Source of the DNA: Ditylenchus dipsaci
Taxonomy: Eukaryota > Nematoda > Chromadorea > Rhabditida > Anguinidae
Assembly: GCA_004194705.1 (NCBI GenBank)
Contig: SADC01001285.1
Coordinates: forward strand, 1-64,000
DNA length: 64,000 nucleotides
Direction of reading: 5' to 3'
The notes beneath the pieces were generated by a model. That model had not been told where the DNA came from. It searched no databases and worked only from the letters and a program-made list of their open reading frames with translations. Position 1 is the first letter of the stretch, and each line of letters begins with the position of its first letter. The position numbers and the translations under genes are program-made. Shown piece by piece: positions 33,650 through 43,683 of this stretch.

Positions 33650-34123
33650 TTAGTACCAGCCAGCTGACAGATTTTGATTCAGATAGTTGGAGCCGCTCAA
33701 CCCTTGATGGCATCTGAAGCGTCTTGCTCATTAGAATACTCCACAATCGCATAGCCCTAAAATACAATTTTACTATTAGATGCGTGTTTTAGCTCTGATC
33801 AGGTAACCTTGATAAAGCCAGTTCGACGGTCAAGATTCAGATGCATGTTCATAATATTGCCGTACTCCTGAATATTGATTTCACACATTGCTCATAAATG
33901 AAGGGCATTCTAAAACTACCTTGAAAATGTCTTTCACCTCATCTTCCTGGGACTCCTGAATATCTAGGTTAAGTAAAGACTTAACACAAAAAAAAATGCC
34001 AAAGATTTTTACCTCATGGATATTTGAGACAAAAATAATCCACCCTTCGACCTGTTCAAGACAAGTAATTGAAGTAAAAAAAAAGTAAAAAGCAGTTACC
34101 GATTTCTCGCCGATTTCTTCCAT
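33650..34123 (-). CDS. Short Y14/RBM8A paralogue
   Basis: An RNA-recognition-motif protein of the Y14 family, whose full-length members bind Magoh in the exon-junction complex. Exons: 34100-34123, 34013-34051, 33920-33955, 33808-33867 and 33650-33756. They give MEEIGEKS, VEGWIIFVSNIHE (RNP2), ESQEDEVKDIFK, EYGNIMNMHLNLDRRTG, then GYAIVEYSNEQDASDAI (RNP1). A one-base loss near 33701 precedes LSGSNYLNQNLSAGWY and a stop. Compared with the second copy at 43.7-44.6 kb it lacks almost the whole N-terminal region before the RRM, and both lack the Arg-Ser tail of vertebrate Y14. The internal introns sit at the same places in both copies, so this is a DNA-level duplicate, not a retrocopy. It may be a functional RRM-only variant or a decaying gene. 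Introns are 48-57 bp. Confidence 0.85.
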
Positions 34124-34316
34124 ATTTTGTCGGAATGCTTACAAACGAAAGTCTTAATTCTAAAATCACAGCTAAACTCTATCATCTAGTTGTGAACAGA
34201 ATATACTCCGTTCAGTTCCAAATGTACTCTTGATCCAACTCTAGACACATTTGTGAAATATAGCGTAAATATAAGGGGTGCGCGCGTGCGGGTACTCGGT
34301 TGGTTCGAATAATTGT
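34124..34316. other. Upstream of the Y14 paralogue
   Basis: Short intergenic stretch; no element recognised other than the MITE that follows. Confidence 0.4.
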
Positions 34317-34317
34317 A

Positions 34318-34419
34318 CAGTCAAGTCTCGATATAAGATACCCCCGATATAACATACATCTCGATATAAGATACACCTAGGTCCGGTCCCTGGGTGTATC
34401 TTATATCGAGACTTGACTG
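34318..34419. mobile_element. pogo/Tigger-like MITE, 102 bp
   Basis: TA-flanked. CAGTCAAGTCTCGATATAAG at the left and its complement at the right. The sub-terminal GATATAA and GTCCCTGG resemble ends of pogo/Tigger elements (CTCGATATAAC, GGGACC). Confidence 0.8.
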
Positions 34420-34424
34420 TAACC

Positions 34425-35490
34425 AGTGTTTCCAAAATGATGATGAGAAAACGATGAAAATGAGAATTTTCAGTGAAAAATGAGAAATTCTCATTTTCAT
34501 TAAATGAAAATGAGAACTTCTCATTTTCATTTTCTAGGAGAAAATGAAAATGAGAATCTCTCATTTTCATTTTGTATAAGAAAATGAAAATGAGAAGTTC
34601 TCATTTTTCACTGAAAATTCTCATTTTCATCGTTTACTTATTTTCTCTATATTCTCCGTTAGAAAAATACTCAGAAATTCTCAGCTACATTAATTTCACT
34701 GATTTTTTCGCTTATTCCAATCTTTATTGACAATATTTAAGAAACATTGGCATGTCATTTCTGAGTGATGGTAATGAATCGGCTGCAAACTTGTCCGGCG
34801 AAGGAAGTCCAATTGTCGCTCAGGCAAGAAAAAGAAAACCAATCGATCCGATATGGGGTAAATTCAAGGAAGTTTCTCAAAACCAGATAACGTTTTTGAA
34901 GTGCAGGTTGTGTGAACAGGCATAACTTGAAGTCTGACATGACGTTTTATGTTTGCAGTAATTTAGAAATACAGGAGATCCAGCGCGACCACTACAACGT
35001 TGAAGTATCATTTTGAAGCAAAGCACTGCAGATTGGAAAAGCAAGCATGCTCTGAAAACAGTCTAGCAGTGAAAAGTGATGACAAGGTACACTTTTATAC
35101 TTTTATAGCCTATTTTATGTCTTGAAAAGCTTCTAGGTTAGAAAAGATTGAAGTCGCATTCACACACGTTTTGGCTATTCCATCCATCTCAATTAATTTC
35201 TTTTTGCATCCTGCTGTTCGCCATTTCGTCGACTTATTGAGCAAGAATTTCAAGTAGAACTGTTTTTTCTCATTTTCGTTCATGATTGTCTCATTGAAGT
35301 TACCGAGAAGCCATTCGACTTTAAAGCACCGAGTGGAAAAGAGCGCAACAGCAGTAAAAATAATTTGAAGCAAGTGCTAGGCGAGCTGAAGACTAGGCCG
35401 TCTGTAACTGTTGATGTCTGGACGGATGAATCGCTGAGAAATTCGTATCTGGGTATTTTCTTTTATTCTTTTGTCATTTGAAGGACTATG
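34425..35490 (+). pseudogene. hAT transposase with BED finger, broken; with 5' array
   Basis: The element begins CAGTGTTTCCAAAATG, a hAT-type end, followed by an array (34440-34635) of GATGAAAATGAGAA and TTCTCATTTTCAT in both orientations. Downstream the frame gives a BED zinc finger: DPIWGKFKEVSQ, C-x2-C in KCRLC (about 34905), then TTLKYHFEAKHC with H-x4-H (about 35010). The next block, AFTHVLAIPSISINFF and LHPAVRHFVDLLSKNF (35155-35255), is followed by PSVTVDVWTDESLRNSYLG (35398-35455), the first catalytic Asp region of hAT transposases. Stop codons and frame changes interrupt it, and the C-terminal half is missing, replaced by other repeats from 35505. One of three places in the window where hAT coding sequence or ends sit directly beside such an array. 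Confidence 0.8.
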
Positions 35491-35504
35491 CTTATTGTGG
35501 TCAT

Positions 35505-35665
35505 GTTGGTCTGGTGGTCCCCCGCCAATTCAAATTTTTTTCTTAAGCACTGATCTTCTATTCGGATTTTCCAACCTCGTCTTAACAAAAAAGCCTAGAA
35601 TTAAATTTAAGGTTAAGTTTGCTGGAAATTCGTACGTAATTCAACGATCAGGAAAAAAAAAATAC
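35505..35665. repeat. CCGCCAATT-type MITE, truncated
   Basis: Begins GTGGTCCCCCGCCAATTCAA; only a degraded opposite arm (ATTCGTACGTAATTCAACGA) follows. Confidence 0.55.
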
Positions 35666-36150
35666 AGTCTGTAACCAAGTTTTTTTGGAAAAAATATTCG
35701 GATCGTTACCCTTGTCAAATTAACCGGTGGAAGTTGCACCGTCGACCCGAAAATTAGAAGAAATAGGGTCAATATCCATAACGGGTGTCTCTCAGGATAA
35801 ATAGAAAACTGTCAAACATCAAGTTCCCTTTCAAGACAATTGAAAAACCAATATTTCAAATTTATCAATGAGTTTTGAATAAGGTTGTATAATTCTCCGA
35901 AAAAATAAAAATCGGAGAATTCTCAGAGAATAACGAGTATATGGAGGATTTAATAAGGAAAAACTAGAAATTCCGGAGAATTCTCCAAAATTCCGGAGAA
36001 TTGTAAAACCTTAGTTATGAATTAAAAAGGCATAAACTGATTTGGTTTGCTAAAAACCTGAAATATGCCACGAAAAAGCGAAATTGATATTAAATTGATA
36101 TTTTGCGTTGATTTTTTTTTAAATATACATATAGTATTTTGTGTATTTCG
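35666..36150. other. Non-coding stretch, no gene seen
   Basis: 35895-36003 repeats AATTCTCCGGAATT/GGAGAATTCTC, another palindromic motif array that may be the end of a further hAT-like element. Nothing else identified. Confidence 0.45.
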
Positions 36151-36154
36151 TGTT

Positions 36155-37085
36155 ACCCAGGTACTCAGGTGGTGGTACCCAGGTAGTGGTACTCAGGTGT
36201 AGGTACCCAGGTAGTGTTACCCAGTACTCAGGTGGTGCTACCCAGGTAGCGGTATCCAGGTAAGGGTACCTAGGTAAGGTCACTCAGGTGGAGGACGGTA
36301 CTTATGTGGTGTAACCAAGTACTCAGGTGGTGGTACCCAGGTAGAGGTTCCCAGGTAGGAGTACTGGCATTTATTTAGTCCGGGGCTTGGCGCATTCCAT
36401 AAGTTTTCTTGAATTATGATTAAAAGTCTCCTAAGCAGTTTTTTTATCCTGAAAACAATAAAAATGTTGTTTTCTCACACTTTCTCACGTGACAAATTCA
36501 ATTTTTCGAGAATTTTTTTCGACTAAAATTTGACTTTTTGCTTTGAGGACCAAGGTAAATCAAGATTTTGGTCAAATTTGAGTCGAAATTTTTTTTCTTT
36601 TGAAAAATCATATTTTTATACAGAAAAGTGTCAGAAAACAACGTTTTTTCGCTTTTAAAAAAGAAAAGTTACTTATGTGACGTTCAAACAAGATCTTAGA
36701 AAAATTATAAAATGCATCCTCGGACTAAATAAGTTCCGGAGTACTCAGGTGGTAGTACCCAGGTAGTGGTACACAAGTAGGAGTACTCAGGTGGAGGCAC
36801 CCAGGTACTCAGGGGGTGGTACCCAGGTAAGTGTACTCAGGTGGAGGATTTCAGGTAGTGGTACTTATGTGGTGCACCCAGGTAGGGGTAGTCAGGTGAT
36901 GATACCCAGGTGGTGGTACCCAGGTGGAGGTACTCAGTTAGTAGTATACAGATAAGGGTAACCAGATAGTGTTACCTAGATGGGTTGCTCGCGCGGTGAT
37001 TCCAAGGTAATTTACATGGATGGAGGTACCTGAGTGAATGTAGTCAGATGGAGATACTCATGTGGTGGTACTCAACCACCACCTA
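36155..37085 (+). repeat. Degenerate minisatellite GGTACYCAGGTRG, interrupted
   Basis: Two blocks (36155-36365 and 36738-37085) of a roughly 12-bp unit, GGTACCCAGGTA / GGTACTCAGGTG, contain about 45 units in all. The blocks are separated by an inserted inverted-repeat element (36366-36737) with ends TTATTTAGTCCGGGG and CCTCGGACTAAATAAG. Related patches lie at 32745-33070 (same strand) and 40850-41150 (opposite strand). Confidence 0.8.
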
Positions 37086-37189
37086 GGTGGCAGTTTTTGT
37101 TTTAGATGTTGTTTGAGGCGCCAGATGACGCCTGTTCCTCTAGTATTTATAGTATCGTGTAGCACAGAATCTCAGCTTTTCAACAAGCT

Positions 37190-37585
37190 ATCAAACTCCA
37201 CCGAATGATTTCAAAAAAGTAGATATTCGGCGGTTTAAATGAAGTAACAAAAACAAGAAAGTTACTTCAATCGAACCCCTAAATTCCATCATTTTTTAAA
37301 TAATTCAGTGGAGTTTGTTAGCTCATTAGAAAGCTGAGATCCAGGGCTACACGATAATAAAAAATGTCAAAAAACAAAACAAAAAAGTTTGTCAAATTTA
37401 AGGTTGAAGTTTTTTCGTAGCACATTTCAGGTTTTTCGTGGCATATTTCAGCTTTTTCGTGGCATTTTTCAGGTTTTAGCAAACCGAATCAGTTATAGTT
37501 ATTAAAGAACGGCTCAAATTGAATTTACCCCTTAAAAGTCTGAATTCCCCATCTAATTACTGAAATTCCCCCTCTAATTTTATAT
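37190..37585. repeat. Fold-back relic flanking the next element
   Basis: CTTTTCAACAAGCTATCAAAC..CTCCACCGAATGA faces TTCAGTGGAGTTTGTTAGCT. The stretch then has CTGAATTCCCCATCTAATTAC, whose complement lies at about 38620-38670 on the other side. So the 37586-38306 element is inserted in an older inverted repeat also found at 13.6-14.0 kb. Confidence 0.6.
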
Positions 37586-38306
37586 TGGGCAAAACTTTTC
37601 TTTGTGGCCGAAAATCTCTTTTTTGCGGCCGAATTACTTTTTCTTATGGCCCAAAAAAAATTGTGGCCGGAAAAATTTTTTTTTGGCGGAAAATCTCTTT
37701 TTTGTGGCCGAAAATCGTTTTCTTGTCACGAAAGTTGGTCTCGACACGAAATCAACAAATTTTAAATTTTTTTGTGTTTAATTCAAGGGTGGGCAAAGAC
37801 CAGATGGCTCAAGACCCACTCCGGAATGGCCAAAAGGCCAAAATAATTGGTTTTTGAGGGTTGACTGAAGGGGGGAGGGTGAACTTTTTGAGAAAAATCG
37901 ATTGAGCAGATCAGATTTCGAGTCAGACGGGCATAATCGCTCAGGATTTCAAGTTTACGCTGGTTTTAAGTGTTTCAGGGTGGATTTGTGGGCGATTAAG
38001 CCCATCGGACCCGAAATCTGATACTCCTGATCGATTTTTCTCAAAAAGGTTACCCCCCCCTCCCTTTTAGCATACTCCCAAAAAACCAAAAATTTTGCCT
38101 ATTGGCCATTTCGGAGTGGGTCTTGAGCCATCTGGTCTTTGCCCACCCCCGAATTTCACACAAAAAAATTAAAAAATTGTTGATTTCGTGTCAATACCAA
38201 CTTTCGGTGACAACAAAAAGATTTTCGGCCACAAGTTTTTTCGGCCGCAAGAAAAAGTATTTCGGCCACAAAAAAGAGATTTTCGGCCACAAAAAAAGTT
38301 TTGTCC
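37586..38306. mobile_element. hAT-like element with GGCCGAAAATC array, 8-bp TSD
   Basis: Flanked by TTTTATAT at 37578-37585 and 38307-38314, a perfect 8-bp duplication. Ends GGGCAAAACTTTT and AAAAGTTTTGTCC. Each end carries 4-6 units of TTGTGGCCGAAAATC. The centre (37786-38155) is another palindrome (GGGTGGGCAAAGACCAGATG and complement), itself perhaps a nested element. Confidence 0.85.
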
Positions 38307-38690
38307 TTTTATATTTCAGTTTTTATCGGCATTTTCATTGTAACTTTTTTAAGGGTTTTGCACTAGCTTGTAGTCCTGGATCTTGGCTTTCTAATAAGCT
38401 ATAAAACTCTGCTGAATTATTTAAGTAACGTAGGGGTCTAACGGTTTGAAAAAATTGACGTTTTTTTCAAATTCTCAGATTCCTGTGTTTCTCGAATCAT
38501 TCAGCAGAGTTTTATAGCTTATTAAAAAGCCAAGATCCAGGGCTACAAGCTAATGCAAAACCCTTAAGAAAATTTACAATGAAAATGCCGATAAAAATTG
38601 AAATATAAAATTGGAGGGGGAATTTCAGTAAGTAGAGGGGAAAATTCAGACTTTTGAGGGTGCATTTTAGTTACAGCCATTAAAAAACTA
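38307..38690. repeat. Fold-back relic, right side
   Basis: Arms TTTTTATCGGCATTTTCATT / AATGAAAATGCCGATAAAAA with AACTCTGCTGAAT in between. Same family as 13.6-14.0 kb. Confidence 0.7.
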
Positions 38691-38893
38691 CTTCTGTATG
38701 CAAACCGACCATGTTGAATGCAAATTTCGTGTTGAAATTTTGTTCTTGCATAGCGGAGACGTCAAAAACAAATTTTTCGTGGTATTATCTGCCACTGATT
38801 TTTCCCCCACGGAAAAGATAGAAAATCTGCCCCCCCCCTCCCCTTCATTCACTGTAACACCAGTATGTCTGTTGAAACTACTATTCTGAGAAG

Positions 38894-39131
38894 CATAGTT
38901 GCACGGGCGCCGGTGCCGCTAGTCAAAACGGGCGCCGGGCGCCGACCTGACAAATTTTGAGCCGACCTGAAAATTTTTAGGTGCCAGCGCTGCCGATAAC
39001 TTTTTTTCGAGACTGCCAGCGATTTACTTATGGATTGAAAAAACTTATTGCTTACACTTGCTATTACCTCAGATGCTAGGAGTATTTTTTACAAAAAAAA
39101 ACAAAAAAAAGCCGGCGCCCGTGCGACTATG
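38894..39131. mobile_element. hAT-like MITE with GGCGCC motifs, perfect 8-bp TSD
   Basis: CTGAGAAG is duplicated at 38886-38893 and 39132-39139. Ends CATAGTTGCACGGGCGCCGG and the complement of CATAGTCGCACGGGCGCCGG. Interior rich in GGGCGCC and GCCGACCTGA repeats. Confidence 0.85.
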
Positions 39132-39139
39132 CTGAGAAG

Positions 39140-39945
39140 GTCTGCTCTAAGGAGATATCCACCTCCTTCCGCAATATTTTAATTTTCCAAATTTTTCTAA
39201 ATATGATGAAAACAACTACCCGAATGTTATAATTTTTCTGGTTATTTTTGTCGTTGTCGTCCAACCATTGACATCAATCCGCAAAGTTCTTCATCATTTA
39301 GTATCATACATTAGAATTGCCGAAAAAACGTCTAGCAAACCGAAGAGGTTCATTTTGATCAACGGAATTTCTCTTTTTCTTCAATAAATAGAAATTTAGC
39401 CCATTGCTGAAAGTTTGGAAAAGTTTGATATAAAGCCACCGTATTTTATGGATCTTTCTGTGAAAAATGATAAATAGAAATAGGTAAACAAAGTTTATTA
39501 TTCCAAAACTGAACAAAAATACATAAAAAGTGCCCACACAGTCCAATCACAACATCTGTTGATCAAAATTTCGACAAAACAAAAAATTTATAGTTCAAGG
39601 TTAGCATGATGGACGTCCTGATTGAAGACTGTTGAGGGAAAATCAAAATTCTTTAAAGATTGGTTCAACGCTTCTTGCCATCTCTGCCACCCTTGATGAA
39701 ACTCCTGAAGCTTTCCGTTATCAAAGTCTTTTTAAAGAAGATTATTGGTTGAAGCAGGGAATGCAAAAAGAACTGCCATAGTTCTTCAATCGGAAAATCT
39801 TGGGGCCTACGCCACGACATTTCGAAAATTCAAAATGGCGGAAAAGTTTTTTACGCCAGAAATTTATAAGATATATTTTGATTTTTTTTGTAAGTTGCAT
39901 TTATGTTAAAAGGGGGGGGGGGAGCCATTCAGGTTTGAAAAGTGG
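39140..39945. other. Non-coding stretch, no gene seen
   Basis: AT-rich; a minus-strand frame at 39304-39546 is hydrophobic but has no flanking splice context or recognised motif. A G-run at 39912-39921 precedes a tRNA-like segment. Confidence 0.4.
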
Positions 39946-39948
39946 CCT

Positions 39949-40030
39949 ACATGGCGCAGTACGTAAGCGTTCGCGTTTTTTGTCCCAAAATGGTGTTGCA
40001 GGTTCGATCCCACGTGGTGACATGATATTT
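39949..40030 (+). repeat. tRNA-derived SINE-like segment
   Basis: A-box TGGCGCAGTACG, then about 45 bp, then B-box GGTTCGATCCC and CACGTGGTGAC. Not a foldable canonical tRNA because the acceptor arms do not pair well. Confidence 0.6.
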
Positions 40031-40329
40031 ATTTCGGATTGTTTGACCAGTTCGAGGGGTAATTTGGGTCGCTGATTCCGAATCTGGCGTCAAAAAAGTC
40101 TAATCACCCCTAGAACTGGCCAAACAAGCCAAAAAATAGCGTGCCACCACGTGGCGTAAAAGCCCAAGCGCACGCCCCCTCCAAAGAGTATTTTTCTCTA
40201 AGCGTACTATTTTGGGTTCCCTTGATTTTATAAGTTTTCTTTTTTGCAATGCGTAGCGCACTGACTTAGGCTTAGGTTTAGGCTTAGATGAAAAAAGTCT
40301 GCTTAGAGAAAAATACTCTTTGGAGGGGC

Positions 40330-40425
40330 GGGCACTTGGGCTACTGTCCAACGCGGATCGAACCTGCAAATATATTTTGGGCCAAAACACAAACGCTTAC
40401 CCACTGCGTCATGGACGTAAAAGCT
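40330..40425 (-). repeat. tRNA-derived SINE-like segment, opposite strand
   Basis: On the minus strand: ATGACGCAGTGGGTAAGCG (A-box) and GGTTCGATCC (B-box), the same layout as the plus-strand copy 300 bp away. The two face each other across an inverted repeat with CCCTCCAAAGAGTATTTTTC at 40179 and its complement at 40311, so they may belong to one composite element. Confidence 0.6.
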
Positions 40426-40429
40426 CAAG

Positions 40430-41440
40430 AAATCAAGGTTGATAAACATTAATATGAGGTTATCCCCTATATATTTTAATTTTCAATCTTGTTAAAAAAT
40501 TAAAGGAGGCTCTGTGAAATGAAAAGCAATTTCAAACATTTTCGAACTTTTGAGCGTGGTGCGGTGAATTTTCACTTGATTTTTCACTTTTTTCATATCA
40601 CAGGTTCGATATCATCTGCCTGCATGTCTTGTTCTTGAAAAAATACTATCCAGGTCGTTTGAGTACCCTGAGCATATTTTATAGTACCAAACCGGCGATT
40701 GACGAATACCATTTTGTTGACGAATACTTTTTTAAGTACCGGCCCTGGGTTGGCTGCTTTGCGTGCAAGACCAGCACGTTTCACATTGCAAATCATAGAA
40801 AATAAAATAAAAAATAGTTCTCCGAAGTGAATAAGAGCTGGAGCTACCCAAGTGATGGTATCCAGGTGCCTCCCAAACATGTTCTCATCTATTTCTTCAC
40901 AGGTCTAATATACTACGTCTAATATTACACTACCTGCATACTAACACCTGAATACAACCACCTGTGTACCACTACCTAGTAGCTAGACACCGCACCACTA
41001 CCTGGACATTACTACCTAAATAACACTACTTTGGCACTTCTAACTGAGTACCGATGCCAAGGTGCTGCCTTAGTACTACCACCTGAGGGCCTACACCTAG
41101 TTACAATAACCTTGTACCATTAACTTTGTAGTACTATCTCTGCACCATCTGTATACCCTAAGGACATAAAACATTTCAGAATTTAGGTCTTTACAAATTC
41201 TGGAATTACCAAATTTAGTTCAGGACAGGATTTTAGATAGGGTCAATGATTTTTAATTACTTTAGGCCAAATCTAAAATTTTAGATTTTCAGAGGTGAAT
41301 ACCTGTTTAGGGCAAGTATCAGGTTTACAATTTACCTAGAGCTGCCAGAAACTCTTAGTTGTGGCCGAAGACAGGCGAAAAAAAGTTTTTTTTTCTCATG
41401 AATAGCACCAATTTGATGCGGCATCAAAACGGTCGGCATC
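40430..41440. other. Repeat-derived, no gene seen
   Basis: 40905-41150 is a diverged, inverted block of the CCACCTGAGTACC minisatellite. The rest is low-complexity. No coding evidence. Confidence 0.5.
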
Positions 41441-41449
41441 AAAATGTCG

Positions 41450-41547
41450 GGTTCTTACGGGTTATTCGCACCACCTTTCTTTTTATTTACAATTCAGTAA
41501 TCTTTTGCCTTTTGAAAAACAGGTGGTGCGGATAACCCGTAAGAACC
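41450..41547. mobile_element. 98-bp palindromic MITE with 8-bp TSD
   Basis: Ends GGTTCTTACGGGTTATTCGC and GCGGATAACCCGTAAGAACC. AAATGTCG is duplicated at 41442-41449 and 41548-41555. A second copy lies at 49449-49550. Confidence 0.9.
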
Positions 41548-41735
41548 AAATGTCGTATGCCAAAAAATGAAAATTAGAATTTAGCCACCTATAGACCACC
41601 CTAAGTGTTGATAGTGTTGAAAAAATTGGAAAAAGTGAGAAAATTTATGTCTTTTTAATTAAAAGAAAGAAAAGGGGGCAATTTTTATAAAAAGGGGCAC
41701 TTCTTCGGTAAAAGAGGACATTTTTACGTTTTATC

Positions 41736-42620
41736 AAGTGTTGTGCATTTGGCTCGTTTGCGAGCGAGCAGCTCGCGCCCACTAAAAAAGATTTTGACTA
41801 AATTTCAAAATAAAAAAAAATTTGGGGTACCAAAAAAGGACAAATCTTTTTAAAAGGACGATTCGATTAAAAAGGACGATTATTTGGTTATCATAAAAGC
41901 ACGCGAGCTGCTCGTTCGCCACATAGCTAACTTGGCGAGCCGTATGGCTCGCGAGCCATATGGCTCGTTTAGTTAAAGAACAAAGTGACAAGAGCTTCTT
42001 AACTCGAGAGCCATTTGGCTCGCATCTATAATAAGCTTGTGGTTCGGCTTGCGGAAATAGTCTTAGTTGAAATAAAGCTCAAATCTTGTTTATTTTTTTC
42101 ATTTTTCAATTTTCTGACTGATTTTTTCTGCAAACATTAAGCTAGTAATACTTTATTTGTCCTTTCCTTGTCTTTAACAATAAATTGACGTTCAAAACTC
42201 ACATAAAAGCGCGAGCCGAACCATTCGTTTTTGTTTGCGAGCCAAATGGTTCGCGATACAAATGGCTCGTATGGTTTTGGCTCGCGTTCGGCTCGTTTAA
42301 AAAAAACTACAGTCAACGCTCTCTATAACGACGCTCTTTATAACGACTCGCTCTTTATAACGATCCGGAAAAAAAGAACGATTTGGTCCTGAGCTAAGTC
42401 ATTCAAGTCAAAACGACGCTCTTTATAACGACGCTCTCTATAACGACTCGGTTTAGCTGGTCCCTTGAGAGTCGTTATAGAGAGCTTCGACTGTAGTACG
42501 CGAGCCAATTGGCTCGTATATATCTAAAGGCGAGCCATATGGCTCGAACCCATATGGCTCGCTAGGACATGAGAATTTAGGTCTTGCGTTTGGCTCGCGT
42601 GAGCCAAATGGACAACACTG
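41736..42620. mobile_element. hAT-like element with GAGCCATATGGCTC arrays
   Basis: The ends (C/A)AGTGTTGTGCATTTGGCTC and GAGCCAAATGGACAACACTG fit hAT CAGTGTTG-type ends. The flanks GTTTTATC (41728-41735) and GTTTCATC (42621-42628) match at 7 of 8. Both ends are dense with GAGCCATATGGCTCG palindromes and the related GGCTCGCGAGCC; I count more than ten. A Tigger-like MITE (42310-42493) is nested inside. No transposase. Confidence 0.85.
42310..42493. mobile_element. pogo/Tigger-like MITE nested in the hAT-like element
   Basis: TA-flanked; CAGTCAACGCTCTCTATAAC at the left, GTTATAGAGAGCTTCGACTG at the right. Internal CTCTTTATAACGACG units are repeated. Confidence 0.85.
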
Positions 42621-42689
42621 GTTTCATCCAATGGACCCCACTCAAATTTTTTTTCAATATAAAATATAAAAATTATAAAACATGTTTTT

Positions 42690-43560
42690 GTGGCGCGGTC
42701 AACCATTTTTAGAGTTTTTTGGATAAATCTGAAAAGTGCCACCTTTTGGCTGAAAAGTGCCACCTTTTTTGAGTTTTGGTTGAAAATGCTGAAAAGTGCC
42801 ACCTTTTGTTGAACTAGGTCACTTTTTGGCTGGAAAGTGAACTATTTTTTGAAATATGTCACTTTCTTCACTGTACAAGGTGTTTCAAGGAAATGAAAAT
42901 TGCCACAACTTTTTTTATAGTCACCAACAAAAAGTGGCACTTTTTATCCAAAAGGGGCACTTTTCAACAAAAGGTGGCACATTTCAGTTTTTTAATACAA
43001 ACTCAAAAAAGGTGGCACATTTAATCCTCGTTCGTTTTTTTTACCACAATTTGACTTATTGCCTTGGGTGACCAAGGTAAACCACTTGGAGAGAGTACCT
43101 AAACACCTAAAAAAGATGGAGCTTAAACATAGTTTTGTTAAGTGGATCTACTGCATAAAGAAACTCTGGTACGCATGTTTTTATGCATCCAGAGTCACTT
43201 TCGAGTGATTTGTGTCTAAAGTACGTGGGTGTGCGCATCTCAACTCCAAGCCCCCAAGCCTCTTCGAGAGCCCAGAGGCCAGACTTTTGAATAAAAATGC
43301 AATAGAGGCTCTTTTTGCGCAGCTCCAGTGACCAAAACGGGTTAAAGAATAATTGATAGGACATCGATATTCTCTCCAAGTAATTTACATTGGTTCCCCA
43401 AGGCAAGAAGTCAAATTTTGGTTAACTTTTTTTTTCTTGAAAATGGCCTGCGGTGCCCTAAAAAACACGTTTTCTACGCGTTTTAGATGCTAAAACGTTG
43501 AAAAAACATGATTTAGGGCCACTAGGGCTAGTGAGCAATTGTGCATTCCACTCTAGGTTT
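42690..43560 (+). repeat. Family A element, copy 7, beside an AAAGTGCCACC array
   Basis: 42700-43030 repeats AAAAGTGCCACCTTTT in both orientations. From 43040 the family A GAAACG-type arm and the centre (43160-43300) follow: CATCCAGAGTCACTTTCGAG and TCTAAAGTACGTGGG. The hairpin is truncated. The right arm at 43425-43510 has GTTTTAGATGCTAAAACGTT. Confidence 0.65.
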
Positions 43561-43683
43561 CTATAGCAAAAGAATTTCATATATGCATTCTGTATGCCTT
43601 AAAAAAGATAGACATTGAACATAGTTTTGTTGACTGGACCCAGAGGGGGCAAAGATAGAAATGTCTGATAGGTTTAAAAAAAC

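Noticed and set aside
33650..34123. Short Y14 copy as a retrocopy
   Set aside because: It retains introns at the same positions as the other copy.
35110..35373. Minus-strand ORF of 87 codons
   Set aside because: It is the shadow of the hAT transposase remnant, whose plus-strand translation matches the family.
36155..37085. CRISPR-like regular repeats
   Set aside because: The unit is about 12 bp, degenerate and directly tandem without unique spacers. The surroundings are plainly eukaryotic, so it is a minisatellite.
39949..40030. True tRNA gene
   Set aside because: The A and B boxes are good but the acceptor and anticodon arms do not pair into a cloverleaf. A SINE-like relic is more likely.
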